From: Lachnospiraceae bacterium
Lineage (GTDB): Bacteria; Bacillota; Clostridia; Lachnospirales; Lachnospiraceae
Assembly: GCA_910573755.1 (NCBI GenBank)
Contig: CAJTBO010000018.1
Location: forward strand, 34,601-98,600
Length of the DNA: 64,000 nt
Reading direction: 5' to 3'
Each line of letters opens with the position of its first letter. Position 1 is the stretch's first letter. This document shows, one piece after another, positions 25,667 through 33,066 of this stretch. The position numbers and the translations under genes were made by a program. The notes beneath the pieces are model-generated. The model did not search any database. It saw only the letters and a list, made by a program, of their open reading frames with translations, and had not been told where the DNA came from.

Positions 25667-27346
25667 TTATTCTGCTGATACTACATAGTAATAGATCGGT
25701 TGTCCGCCATATTGTAATTCGACATCGCATCCCGGGTAATTCCCTTCCACTTCCCTGCCGAACGCTTCCGCCTCTTCCTTTTCCACATCCTCACCATAGT
25801 AAATACTGATCAGTTCGACGTCCCCGTCCACCATTTCCTTAACCATCTCCAGTGCGACGGTCTTTTTCTCTTCTCCCGCGGATAAAATGCCTTTATCCCC
25901 GATTCCCATGTAGTCGCCCTGTTTGATCTCCTTATCATCAATGGAAGTATCGCGGACCGCGTAGGTTACCTGTCCGGTTTTCACCTTGCCGATCTCCTCT
26001 TCCATGACTGCCACATTTTCCTCAACGGAAAGATCCGGCACATAATTGATCACCGCTGTGATCCCCTGCGGAACGGTCTTTGTCGGGATCACAAAGATCT
26101 CTTTCCCTTCCACTAAAGACTTCGCCTGATTTGCCGCAAGAATGATATTCTTGTTATTCGGCAGGATAATGATATGGTCTGCATTTACCTTGTCAATGGC
26201 ATTCAGCATATCCTCCGTGCTGGGATTCATCGTCTGGCCGCCTTCAATAATATAATCCACGCCGAGCCCCTTAAAGATCTCGTTTAACCCCTCTCCGATG
26301 GATACCGCGATAAACGCCGTATCCTTCTTCTCCATAACAGGTTCTTTCTCTTTTGCTGCGCCCTCCTTCTGCTGTTCGGACATCTTAAAAAGCTTCTCCT
26401 GATGTTCCAGACGCATATTATCGATCTTTAAATTGGAAAGCGCGCCGTATTTCAGCGCCCGCTGGATCGCAAACCCGGGATCGTTGGTGTGCACATGTAC
26501 TTTTACGATATCATCATCCGCCACAACCACAATGGAATCGCCGATGGACTCCAGATATTCCTTAAAATCCATCTCCATCTTGATATTGAAGGTCCGATTC
26601 AGCATAATGATAAATTCCGTGCAATATCCGAATTTAATATCCGTCTCCGCCTGTGCCTGATAGCTGCCGTAATTTCCCGCAGGCGCCTTATCGCCCGATA
26701 ATGCAGGCGCCGAAAGGTCGATCTCCTTTCCCTGGAAGGCTTCATATGCGCCCCTGATCACTTCCACCAGGCCCTGGCCGCCGGAATCCACAACGCCCGC
26801 CTGTTTCAAGACCGGTAAAAGTTCCGGTGTCTGCGCGAGCACCTCTTCCATGTGCCGCAGTACCTCTCCGATAAAATCATCCAGTTCCGTCCTGCCCTCT
26901 TCCAGCAGTTCCCCGGCTTTTGCGGCGCCGCCTTTTGCCACGGTCAGAATCGTACCTTCCTTCGGCTTCATTACCGCTTTATAGGCGGTTTCCACAGCCT
27001 TATCAAAAGCCACGCACAGATCCGCCGCGTTCAGCTCCTTTTTATCCGCCACGGACTTTGTAAAGCCTCTGAAAAGCTGGGAGAGGATCACGCCCGAATT
27101 TCCCCTTGCCCCTCTCAGGGAGCCGGAAGAGATCGCTTTGCAGACCGCCGACATATCCTCCATGTCAATGCCCGCCACTTCCTTCGCCGCGGACATGATC
27201 GTCATCGTCATATTTGTCCCCGTATCACCGTCAGGTACCGGGAATACATTCAGTTCATTAATCCATTCCTTTTTACTGTCAAGATTTTTCGCACCAGCTA
27301 AGAACATCCTGGAAAGCATCTTAGCATCGATCGTCTTTAAAGCCAC
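25667..27346 (-). CDS. fakA: DAK2-domain fatty acid kinase subunit (FakA/YloV-like)
   Basis: ATP-binding subunit of fatty acid kinase; phosphorylates fatty acids held by DegV-type FakB proteins. The 559-residue product has the DAK2 kinase domain at residues 1-200, with the Asp-rich nucleotide and metal loop FPVPDGDTGTNM and SLRGARGNSGVILSQLFRGF. Then comes a middle domain (HVHTNDPG near residue 300) and a C-terminal DegV-like domain of about 220 residues. The start is GTG at 27346, because AAGGAGG lies 8 nt upstream; that site overlaps the end of the asp23 gene. The asp23-fakA pairing is conserved in Firmicutes. Confidence 0.92.
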   Translation of the reverse strand: MALKTIDAKMLSRMFLAGAKNLDSKKEWINELNVFPVPDGDTGTNMTMTIMSAAKEVAGIDMEDMSAVCKAISSGSLRGARGNSGVILSQLFRGFTKSVADKKELNAADLCVAFDKAVETAYKAVMKPKEGTILTVAKGGAAKAGELLEEGRTELDDFIGEVLRHMEEVLAQTPELLPVLKQAGVVDSGGQGLVEVIRGAYEAFQGKEIDLSAPALSGDKAPAGNYGSYQAQAETDIKFGYCTEFIIMLNRTFNIKMEMDFKEYLESIGDSIVVVADDDIVKVHVHTNDPGFAIQRALKYGALSNLKIDNMRLEHQEKLFKMSEQQKEGAAKEKEPVMEKKDTAFIAVSIGEGLNEIFKGLGVDYIIEGGQTMNPSTEDMLNAIDKVNADHIIILPNNKNIILAANQAKSLVEGKEIFVIPTKTVPQGITAVINYVPDLSVEENVAVMEEEIGKVKTGQVTYAVRDTSIDDKEIKQGDYMGIGDKGILSAGEEKKTVALEMVKEMVDGDVELISIYYGEDVEKEEAEAFGREVEGNYPGCDVELQYGGQPIYYYVVSAE

Positions 27347-27359
27347 CGATATTTCCTCC

Positions 27360-27722
27360 TTAATCAATCACTCTGACACCTTCAACATAGATGTTCACTT
27401 TTTCTATCTCAAAACCCGTAAATTCTTCCACTTTATATTTTACACTGCTGATCAGATTATCCGCCACCGCCATAATGCTGACACCGTAAGATACGATGAT
27501 ATGAAAATCCAATGTCAGTTTATTATTTTTCATGGAGACTGCAATACCGCGTGTGATATTATCCTTTTTCAACAGAGATACGATACCGTCCTTTACATTA
27601 ACGCCAGCCATTCCCACTACACCAAAGCTCTCTGTTGCGACGCTGCCGGCATACTGCGCGATCACTTCGCTGTCAATATAAATATTCCCCATGTGGGTAT
27701 TCATAGATGAATTGCTTTTCAT
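27360..27722 (-). CDS. Asp23/Gls24 family envelope stress protein
   Basis: A 120-residue member of the Asp23 family (YloU-like), thought to associate with the membrane through partners and to respond to envelope stress. Conserved pieces are GNIYIDSEVIAQYAGSVATE, SFGVVGMAGVNVKDG, LDFHIIVSYGVSI and the C-terminal EKVNIYVEGVRVID. ATG 27722 follows AGAAGGAGGAATTTC; the longer frame to 27773 has no such site. It is the first gene of an operon with fakA. Confidence 0.93.
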   Translation of the reverse strand: MKSNSSMNTHMGNIYIDSEVIAQYAGSVATESFGVVGMAGVNVKDGIVSLLKKDNITRGIAVSMKNNKLTLDFHIIVSYGVSIMAVADNLISSVKYKVEEFTGFEIEKVNIYVEGVRVID

Positions 27723-27816
27723 GAAATTCCTCCTTCTTTTTTCACTGTCCGCTATATTATACCTTCTTTTCATAAAAAATGGAATATATAAATTCTATCT
27801 TTTCCCAAAAAATACC

Positions 27817-27848
27817 TTGCATTTTTAGTGTTAATCTGCTATTATACT
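27817..27848 (+). promoter_or_regulatory. Promoter of rpmB
   Basis: TTGCAT (27817-27822) and TATTAT (27840-27845), 17-bp spacer, about 40 bp before the AGGAGG of rpmB. The same AT-rich gap separates it from the divergent asp23-fakA operon. Confidence 0.65.
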
Positions 27849-27888
27849 ACTGTTGCGAATCTATTTCAGTTCGTTAGGAGGTGCGAAG

Positions 27889-28074
27889 ATGGCTAAATGT
27901 GATATTTGTGGCAAAGGCGTTCATTTTGGTAACAACGTAAGCCATTCCCATAGAAGATCCAATAAAATTTGGAGTTCTAATATCAAGAATGTAAAATGCA
28001 AAGTAAACGGAGCTGCTAAAAGAATGCATGTCTGCACAAGATGTCTGCGTTCCGGTGCCGTAGAAAGAGCATAA
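27889..28074 (+). CDS. rpmB: 50S ribosomal protein L28
   Basis: Structural protein of the large ribosomal subunit. The 61-residue product MAKCDICGKGVHFGNNVSHS has the two Cys pairs (CDIC near the N-terminus, CTRC near the C-terminus) of the zinc-binding form of L28. AGGAGG lies 9 nt before ATG 27889. It is a single-gene transcript with its own promoter and terminator, reading against the surrounding minus-strand genes, as usual in Clostridia. Confidence 0.98.
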   Translation: MAKCDICGKGVHFGNNVSHSHRRSNKIWSSNIKNVKCKVNGAAKRMHVCTRCLRSGAVERA

Positions 28075-28098
28075 TTCTATGACAAAAAACGTGGGATG

Positions 28099-28143
28099 AC
28101 CCGTCTGTCCGGTAAATAAACCGACAGGCGGGTTTTGTTTTTA
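28099..28143 (+). terminator. Terminator of rpmB
   Basis: ACCCGTCTGTCCGGT pairs with ACCGACAGGCGGGT (one bulge) around a short A/T loop, followed by TTTTGTTTTT. Confidence 0.9.
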
Positions 28144-28195
28144 TTCTGTTTCGATTTCCCGGATGCCTGCCATCCGGTTCCGGCATTTTAAGACC

Positions 28196-28771
28196 TCAGA
28201 GCTGCCGCTTCAAATGCTCATACTCCCTGCTGATCTGCTGCATCATCTCCTTATCTCCCGCCAGGTTGTCCGGATGATAGATCTTCAGCAGGTCTTTATA
28301 CCGCTTTTTCAACGCCAGCTGATTTTTTACGCCCGCGAAAAAAACACCCATTTCTTCTACTTTAGAATGTATACTGCTTTTTCTTGCCGCATCCGCCTCC
28401 CTTTTCCGAAAGGCTTCCTTCTCTCTTTCAAAAGCTTTCCTGTCCGCCTCAAGCTGTGCGAATCCGTTTTTTAAGATCTCCATCTTTTTGTCAAAAAACT
28501 GCTCGTCCTGCCTGAGCCGCTGCCTTGACGCCGTCACCCTTTGATTCAGAATCTTCATTTCCTCCTGAAACTGCACCCGCTCTTTCAGAAAGTGATTCTT
28601 CATCTCCAAAAGCTTTTTCTGCTCCGTCTGCACACGGATATTTTCGCTGAACAGCCAGAGCTTCAGCGCCCGAAGTTCCTTCTCGCCCATCTCGTCCAGA
28701 TTCAGCCCTGTGTTTCCCCTGTATTCTTCTTTCTCTTTCCCTGCTTCATTTCCTGCGGTTACAGCTCCCAT
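28196..28771 (-). CDS. J-domain protein with long coiled coil
   Basis: A 191-residue protein with an acidic start, a central coiled coil (about residues 30-130, rich in Lys, Glu and Gln), and a C-terminal J-like domain: KRYKDLLKIYHPDNLAGDKE with the HPD tripeptide that stimulates DnaK-type ATPases, then MMQQISREYEHLKRQL. No zinc-finger or substrate-binding region of DnaJ is present, so it would be a type III-like co-chaperone. I chose ATG 28771 because the frame extends only to a TTG beyond it. Confidence 0.82.
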   Translation of the reverse strand: MGAVTAGNEAGKEKEEYRGNTGLNLDEMGEKELRALKLWLFSENIRVQTEQKKLLEMKNHFLKERVQFQEEMKILNQRVTASRQRLRQDEQFFDKKMEILKNGFAQLEADRKAFEREKEAFRKREADAARKSSIHSKVEEMGVFFAGVKNQLALKKRYKDLLKIYHPDNLAGDKEMMQQISREYEHLKRQL

Positions 28772-28892
28772 TTTAATATTCCCGGTATCCAATCTATTGC
28801 AGCTTCGGACGGCGCCTATTACCTCTTATCATAAATCCGGCATTTATGCCGGATAAGCCATCCCTGCTTCTCATATCCTACAAACAGCTTTC

Positions 28893-29030
28893 TCACAGGC
28901 AAAACAAATTATAGCCGATAATAAGACAGGCAGCGACCAGAATGATCCCTACGATCGTATTGCCTATCAACATCATCAACAGCATACCTGTCGCAACCCA
29001 GAACAGGATCAGTCCCACAACCCGTCTCAC
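28893..29030 (-). CDS. Small hydrophobic membrane protein (45 aa)
   Basis: Starts with GTG at 29030 after GGGAGAAAAAG and reads MRRVVGLILFWVATGMLLMM, then continues hydrophobic to GYNLFCL. This predicts one long or two short transmembrane helices with a basic N-terminus. Similar very short proteins with this MRRxxGLILFW start are, to my recollection, common next to gerW genes in Lachnospiraceae. The function is unknown. It is too short for many gene finders, but the ribosome binding site and position 67 bp after gerW support it. Confidence 0.7.
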   Translation of the reverse strand: MRRVVGLILFWVATGMLLMMLIGNTIVGIILVAACLIIGYNLFCL

Positions 29031-29097
29031 ACCTTTTTCTCCCGAGGTTCTTTATGACAGTATATGCGCAAAACCTGTTTTATATTATTTTTCTTTC

Positions 29098-29505
29098 TTA
29101 TTCTTTCCCATCCGGAAACGCGATATCCAGAACTTCCTCATCCGGCATCTCTTCTACTCCTGCATTTCCGCCTTTTTTCGACGTAAACTTATCTACGATA
29201 TCCGGCACCATATCCAGAATCTTCGTCATGGTATCCTGATTCTTTACATTCACCAGCTTCGTATAGCCGTCTTTGATGACAAGCACCGCGCTGGGCGTCA
29301 TCTTTCCGCCGAGGCCGCCGCCTGCGTTGTTTTTCTTCTCATCAGCCCCTGCTCCTGCTCCAACACCGAAAGTCACATCCACAAGGGGCAGTATGATCGT
29401 ATCTCCGATCTGGGTTGCTTCCCCCACCACGGTCTTTGTAGAAAGCACGGTATCCATCCCTTTTAAAAGAGATTCCACAACACCCGGAAAATTATTGTTC
29501 TGCAT
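29098..29505 (-). CDS. ytfJ: GerW family sporulation protein (YtfJ)
   Basis: A 135-residue GerW/YtfJ protein; the Bacillus homologue is expressed in the developing spore and affects germination. The core includes VVESLLKGMDTVLSTKTVVGE, TIILPLVDVTFGVGAGAG and a Gly/Lys/Asn loop, followed by TPSAVLVIKDGYTKLVNVK. The ATG at 29505 has a GAGGAAAAAC site. The DUF2953 gene upstream (YtfI-like) is its normal neighbour, so the pair is probably a sporulation operon. Confidence 0.93.
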   Translation of the reverse strand: MQNNNFPGVVESLLKGMDTVLSTKTVVGEATQIGDTIILPLVDVTFGVGAGAGADEKKNNAGGGLGGKMTPSAVLVIKDGYTKLVNVKNQDTMTKILDMVPDIVDKFTSKKGGNAGVEEMPDEEVLDIAFPDGKE

Positions 29506-29550
29506 AGTTTTTCCTCATTTCCGCACAGATCTGTGCTATTGTTCTGCATT

Positions 29551-30558
29551 TCAGAGTTCCTTTATATCCTTTATTACATGACGTACATCTTTGGAGAAAA
29601 ACAGCGAAAGCACCGCCTTCAGAAAATGGCATGCCCTGATCTTTCCCTTTAATCTGACATGACAGTCAAGAACCTGTTTTTCAAAATCCGGCTCCACCGA
29701 AAGCCGCGGCCGCCAGATCGAACAGGAAATCCCGTATACCGCCATTGCGTAACCGGTTACGGAAGGATCTTCAAAACCAAACCGAAGATATCCTTCCAGT
29801 TTTCTCGGCTTTGTATGCTTCAGCAGATACAGAAACTGCCGAAACAAAAGGCCCCTTGCGCTCACCATATGGTCTGCTTTCCAGAGTTCCTTTACCTGTT
29901 CTGCCTTTTCTTTTATTCTTTTCAGTTTATCACAGAATTCCCTGATTGTCTGTAGAATATTGGAAATTCGTTTTTTGATGCCCTTTTTTTCTTTAGAGGA
30001 GGGTTTCTTCTTCTTTACACTGCCGTTTCTTTGTTTCTGTCCGGGATCATCTTCCGGTGCGCCGGCTTTCCGTTCAGGCTCACTTTCCAGTGCACCGGCT
30101 TTCTGCCCGGGCTTACTTTCCAGTGCGCCGCCTTTCTGCCCGGACTTATTTTCCGCCGCGTCATCTTCCGCTTCCCGACCGGTTTCATCATCCGCCTTCT
30201 GTCTGTTTCCGGTACCTGTGCCTGACTCATGCGCCCTTTTGCCGCTTTCCGTTTCTTTTCTTTTTTTCCGGGCTTTCTTCTCTTTCGCCGTATCCATCAA
30301 CGTAAAAAAAAGCAGTTTTATCCGCACCCGGACAGACTCCTCATAGGAAACATACACCCTGACAAGCCGCAAAAGCCAGACTGCCCGGAGCACGGCACCG
30401 ATCTCCTTCTTTCCGTCCTCCCCGTCTGCAGCCAAAAAGTCTCCCCGATATCTCACAGGAACAAATAAAACACAGAAAAGCCCTGTTATCAGAATGCCCA
30501 AAACCGCGGCTAATATGATTCCCGCTATTTTTAAAATCAATAAAACTATTTCCAGCAT
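29551..30558 (-). CDS. DUF2953 (YtfI-like) membrane protein
   Basis: A 335-residue protein with an N-terminal membrane helix (LILKIAGIILAAVLGILITG) and LFVPVRYRG. A very polar Lys/Glu-rich middle covers about 95-200, and the C-terminal DUF2953 domain has LEGYLRFGFEDPSVTGYAMA and LSVEPDFEKQVLDCHVRLKG. The partner of gerW in sporulation operons; molecular role unknown. The middle holds three in-frame copies of an 11-residue unit of the type GQKAGALESxP (33 bp each, about 30045-30165), so length is likely variable between strains. Confidence 0.88.
   Translation of the reverse strand: MLEIVLLILKIAGIILAAVLGILITGLFCVLFVPVRYRGDFLAADGEDGKKEIGAVLRAVWLLRLVRVYVSYEESVRVRIKLLFFTLMDTAKEKKARKKRKETESGKRAHESGTGTGNRQKADDETGREAEDDAAENKSGQKGGALESKPGQKAGALESEPERKAGAPEDDPGQKQRNGSVKKKKPSSKEKKGIKKRISNILQTIREFCDKLKRIKEKAEQVKELWKADHMVSARGLLFRQFLYLLKHTKPRKLEGYLRFGFEDPSVTGYAMAVYGISCSIWRPRLSVEPDFEKQVLDCHVRLKGKIRACHFLKAVLSLFFSKDVRHVIKDIKEL
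30045..30165 (-). repeat. 33-bp in-frame repeats in the DUF2953 gene
   Basis: About three to four imperfect units encode ESKPGQKAGAL, ESEPERKAGAP and ENKSGQKGGAL on the minus strand. They lie wholly inside the polar linker. Confidence 0.7.
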
Positions 30559-30622
30559 ACACCCTCTCTGTCCCGCAGACAGATTCTTTCACTTTCCGCC
30601 GTTTCATCAGGCCGCTGCCGGA

Positions 30623-30952
30623 TCACTCTCCCGCTTCCGTCTGCTCCGCCAGATATTTTTTCAGATCCGCATTTTTGTTTTTTCTGTAACAGTCCTCCGC
30701 CATCTGCCGTACCATATCCACAGCCCCTTCGTAGCCTGCCGCGATCCCTATGATAAATCTGGGATTTTTCCGGTAATAGGACTGCAGAAGCACCAGGGAA
30801 TTATAAATCTCCAGCTGGTCCTCCCCCTCGCTGAGTACCAGCACATAACAGGGAGCATCCCTTTTGGAAACCTTCAGGCGCCATTTTATCCGATTTCTCT
30901 TCTTCTCCGGGATATTCTCGTCCCAGTAAAGATATTTATAAAACTTGTGCAC
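30623..30952 (-). CDS. Hypothetical protein (109 aa)
   Basis: I do not recognise this family. With the GTG start at 30952 (site AGAGGTCAAA) it reads MHKFYKYLYWDENIPEKKRN and has a possible alpha/beta fold: YVLVLSEGEDQLEIYNSLVLL, then FIIGIAAGYEGAVDMVRQMA, and a charged C-terminal helix. No signal peptide. The longer frame to 31027 begins with an Arg/Cys/Trp-rich stretch that does not look like protein. It precedes the DUF2953 gene by about 65 bp and may be its co-transcribed upstream neighbour. Confidence 0.65.
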   Translation of the reverse strand: MHKFYKYLYWDENIPEKKRNRIKWRLKVSKRDAPCYVLVLSEGEDQLEIYNSLVLLQSYYRKNPRFIIGIAAGYEGAVDMVRQMAEDCYRKNKNADLKKYLAEQTEAGE

Positions 30953-31100
30953 TTTGACCTCTATTCCGGTTCCGCACAATCCCCTCCAACGCCTTTTCCG
31001 GCAACGCCATTTCCTGCTGCAGTACATCTGTAAATGGTGTTATGCGCTTTCGGAGATTCCGCTGTTCCGGTTCCGCATAATCATATGATCCTTTTATGGC

Positions 31101-31132
31101 GAAAAGGAACCCCGCTTGGAAGCAGGATTCCT
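31101..31132 (-). terminator. Terminator after the Nudix gene
   Basis: A perfect 12-bp stem (AGGAATCCTGCT with AGCGGGGTTCCT, a few G-T pairs) and 4-nt loop are followed by TTTT on the minus strand, 24 bp past the stop at 31156. Confidence 0.85.
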
Positions 31133-31155
31133 CATCTGTGACGGATTATTTTCTT

Positions 31156-31599
31156 CTACTTCTTAAACCACCTGCTCGCCTTTTTCAGTTCCAGATATTC
31201 CTGATAGGCCTTTTCCAGAATCTGTTTCTCATTGGCAAATTTCAGCAGATGATAGGCTTCATGGTATTTGTAATACCCTGAATCAACAAAATACTCTTCT
31301 CGTTGTGGTTTGCTGTAATAACTGTCAGCCATCATCAAATACCAATGGACGTCCTTGTCCACCACATCATCGGGAATATTAAAAGTATACTCACTCTTCC
31401 CTATATATTTCATGATCGTTGCTTTTGCACCAGATTCTTCCAGTACCTCTCGAAGAGCTGTCTCCTTATACTCTTCGCCTTCTTCCACAGTCCCCTTCGG
31501 CAATACCCATCCTTCATATTTATTCTTGAAGTTTTTGTATAGCAGAAGTATCTTGCCCCGAAATATAACCACACCGCCACAACTGGTTGCCTCCACCAT
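31156..31599 (-). CDS. Nudix hydrolase
   Basis: Hydrolyses a nucleoside diphosphate linked to another group; substrate unknown. The 147-residue product has a complete Nudix box at about residues 36-58 (GTVEEGEEYKETALREVLEE) with its REVLEESG core, preceded by YEGWVLPKG. The N-terminus MVEATSCGGVVIF is typical of the MutT/Ap4A-type group. A long Tyr-rich C-terminal helix follows. ATG 31599 lies after AGGAGGACTCGCA. It is a single-gene unit with a strong terminator. Confidence 0.93.
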   Translation of the reverse strand: MVEATSCGGVVIFRGKILLLYKNFKNKYEGWVLPKGTVEEGEEYKETALREVLEESGAKATIMKYIGKSEYTFNIPDDVVDKDVHWYLMMADSYYSKPQREEYFVDSGYYKYHEAYHLLKFANEKQILEKAYQEYLELKKASRWFKK

Positions 31600-31731
31600 T
31601 GCGAGTCCTCCTGTTTCTGGTGTGTGCCTAACTATATCTGTAACACAGTATAAAACAAAGTCTGAAAAGATGCAAGATATTTTGTTATACGGGCACACGG
31701 GCGGCAGCTACCGTCTGTTTCCGCCCGCTGC

Positions 31732-32064
31732 CTATTCCGGAAAAACAGGAGTACAATTTTCCAGATCCTCCGTTTCCTTTTCCGAAATATAGATCTGCGC
31801 TGACTGATGCAGGTCATTCTCCAGGAATTTCTCCTTTCGGAATAAATCCTCTATGATATGCCATGCTTCAGCGGCATTCTCGGTTCTCATCCATATTCCC
31901 ATCAACGGGCCCGGTTCTCCCTCCTCGGCGTCTACATAGTCATACCCGTCATCCTCTATGGCACCGCCGGATACTTCTTCGATGCGGTCCGGAACGAGAT
32001 ACCTCAGATCCAGATCCGGATTTTCAAGTTTTCCGGGATTTAATACGATAATAATTGTCTGCAT
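31732..32064 (-). CDS. Hypothetical acidic protein (110 aa)
   Basis: Not recognised. A small acidic soluble protein beginning MQTIIIVLNPGKLENPDLDL, with YVDAEEGEPGPLMGIWMRTE and a C-terminal FLENDLHQSAQIYISEKE. The alternation of strands and helices suggests a compact alpha/beta fold. GGAGGTAAATA precedes the ATG, which supports expression. It lies among small single genes (Nudix, GNAT) and has the size and acidity of many orphan immunity-like proteins, but nothing specific supports that. Confidence 0.6.
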   Translation of the reverse strand: MQTIIIVLNPGKLENPDLDLRYLVPDRIEEVSGGAIEDDGYDYVDAEEGEPGPLMGIWMRTENAAEAWHIIEDLFRKEKFLENDLHQSAQIYISEKETEDLENCTPVFPE

Positions 32065-32121
32065 TATTTACCTCCAAAAAATTTCGATATGATTGCTTGT
32101 AACTGTTTTTTCCTCTTAATA

Positions 32122-32240
32122 TATGGCGTTATTGTCCTCCTTTTCCTCTTTCTCCCGTAAATAGTCCCGTAAGATCGGAATATGCGTTTCAGCAATCCTG
32201 ACCCGTTTTAATTCTTCCCTATCAAACAGGCGAAGTTAGC
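32122..32240 (-). pseudogene. Startless open frame, possible gene remnant
   Basis: Directly after an in-frame stop, a frame without a start codon reads LRLFDREELKRVRIAETHIP and continues for about 18 more charged residues to a stop. The composition looks like a real protein C-terminus, so this may be the tail of a lost gene. I see nothing else in 32065-32246. Confidence 0.25.
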
Positions 32241-32246
32241 ATCCCT

Positions 32247-32753
32247 TTATGACAGTTCCCTGCTGTAAATTTCCAATTCATACGGTTCCCCGTTTCTTAA
32301 ATCCGTTCTGTTTTTGGAACACCGATATACAAAATCACAGGATCTAGCCAGTCCTTTAGAAGCCGCGTTATCTTTCCTTGTAGAATAAATAAACGTTTCC
32401 CCGCCCAAAAAACTGCAGTATTCCATCAATAATAAAAGTATCTGTTTCCCGTATCCTTTTCCGACATACTCCGGTCCGACCGCGATCCCGGTATCCTCAT
32501 AAATATGTTTCATTACCTCTTTTACTCCTGCAAAACCGATGGGGATTCCGCTTTTTTTCTCACAGACCACCCACGCGTCATGGGTGCTCTGATACGCAAT
32601 CGTTCTCTGTATCCGCTCCTTCGCCGCCTCTTCGCTGTCGGTTATCCGCCATGCCATATATTTTGCTGTTTCCGCCCTCGACCAGACATTGTGATACATG
32701 GGCTTCCAGTCCTCAAATTCTGCTTTTCTTAAAATAAGGTCTTTTGTCTCCAT
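32247..32753 (-). CDS. GNAT family N-acetyltransferase
   Basis: Transfers an acetyl group from acetyl-CoA to an unknown acceptor. The 168-residue product follows the GNAT order: METKDLILRKAEFEDWKPM start, strand with VCEKKSGIPIGFAGVKEV, the acetyl-CoA loop VGPEYVGKGYGKQILLLLME (Q/RxxGxG/A-type), then FIYSTRKDNAASKGLARSCD and FVYRCSKNR. It is similar to RimJ/RimL-type proteins. It is a separate small gene upstream of 31732-32064 and shares no obvious operon function. Confidence 0.88.
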   Translation of the reverse strand: METKDLILRKAEFEDWKPMYHNVWSRAETAKYMAWRITDSEEAAKERIQRTIAYQSTHDAWVVCEKKSGIPIGFAGVKEVMKHIYEDTGIAVGPEYVGKGYGKQILLLLMEYCSFLGGETFIYSTRKDNAASKGLARSCDFVYRCSKNRTDLRNGEPYELEIYSRELS

Positions 32754-32789
32754 TGCTTTCCATCTTCCACCCCCTGAGACAACCGTATA

Positions 32790-33056
32790 TTACCGCACAT
32801 CCTTATACAACAGATAATAATCCGTCTCCACATTCCCCATCTGCTCCTTCATCCAGCACATGGCATCATCCAGTGCCCTGTTGTAAACAACGGGCGCCAG
32901 ATGTTCGCAGAACAGATCGATGATCTGCTGTTCCTCAATCATACCGATCTCTTCTCCGCGGACATCCAGATAAAACGCTTTTATTTCAGCGGCAAGCTGC
33001 TTTTTCTGCGCATCATTCAATTTCACTGTCTCATTAAAGTTTTTTCTGCTCCTCAT
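32790..33056 (-). CDS. DUF2164 family protein
   Basis: An 88-residue protein of the DUF2164 family, function unknown. Diagnostic features are VKLNDAQKKQLAAEIKAFYL, ERGEEIGxxEAxxIIDLFCE-like order (here DVRGEEIGMIEEQQIIDLFC) and a C-terminal ALDDAMCWMKEQMGNVETDY. Cytoplasmic. The ATG has a GGGGGGAAAT site. It lies 10 bp after the sodium-dependent transporter gene and is probably its co-transcribed downstream gene. Confidence 0.85.
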   Translation of the reverse strand: MRSRKNFNETVKLNDAQKKQLAAEIKAFYLDVRGEEIGMIEEQQIIDLFCEHLAPVVYNRALDDAMCWMKEQMGNVETDYYLLYKDVR

Positions 33057-33066
33057 ATTTCCCCCC

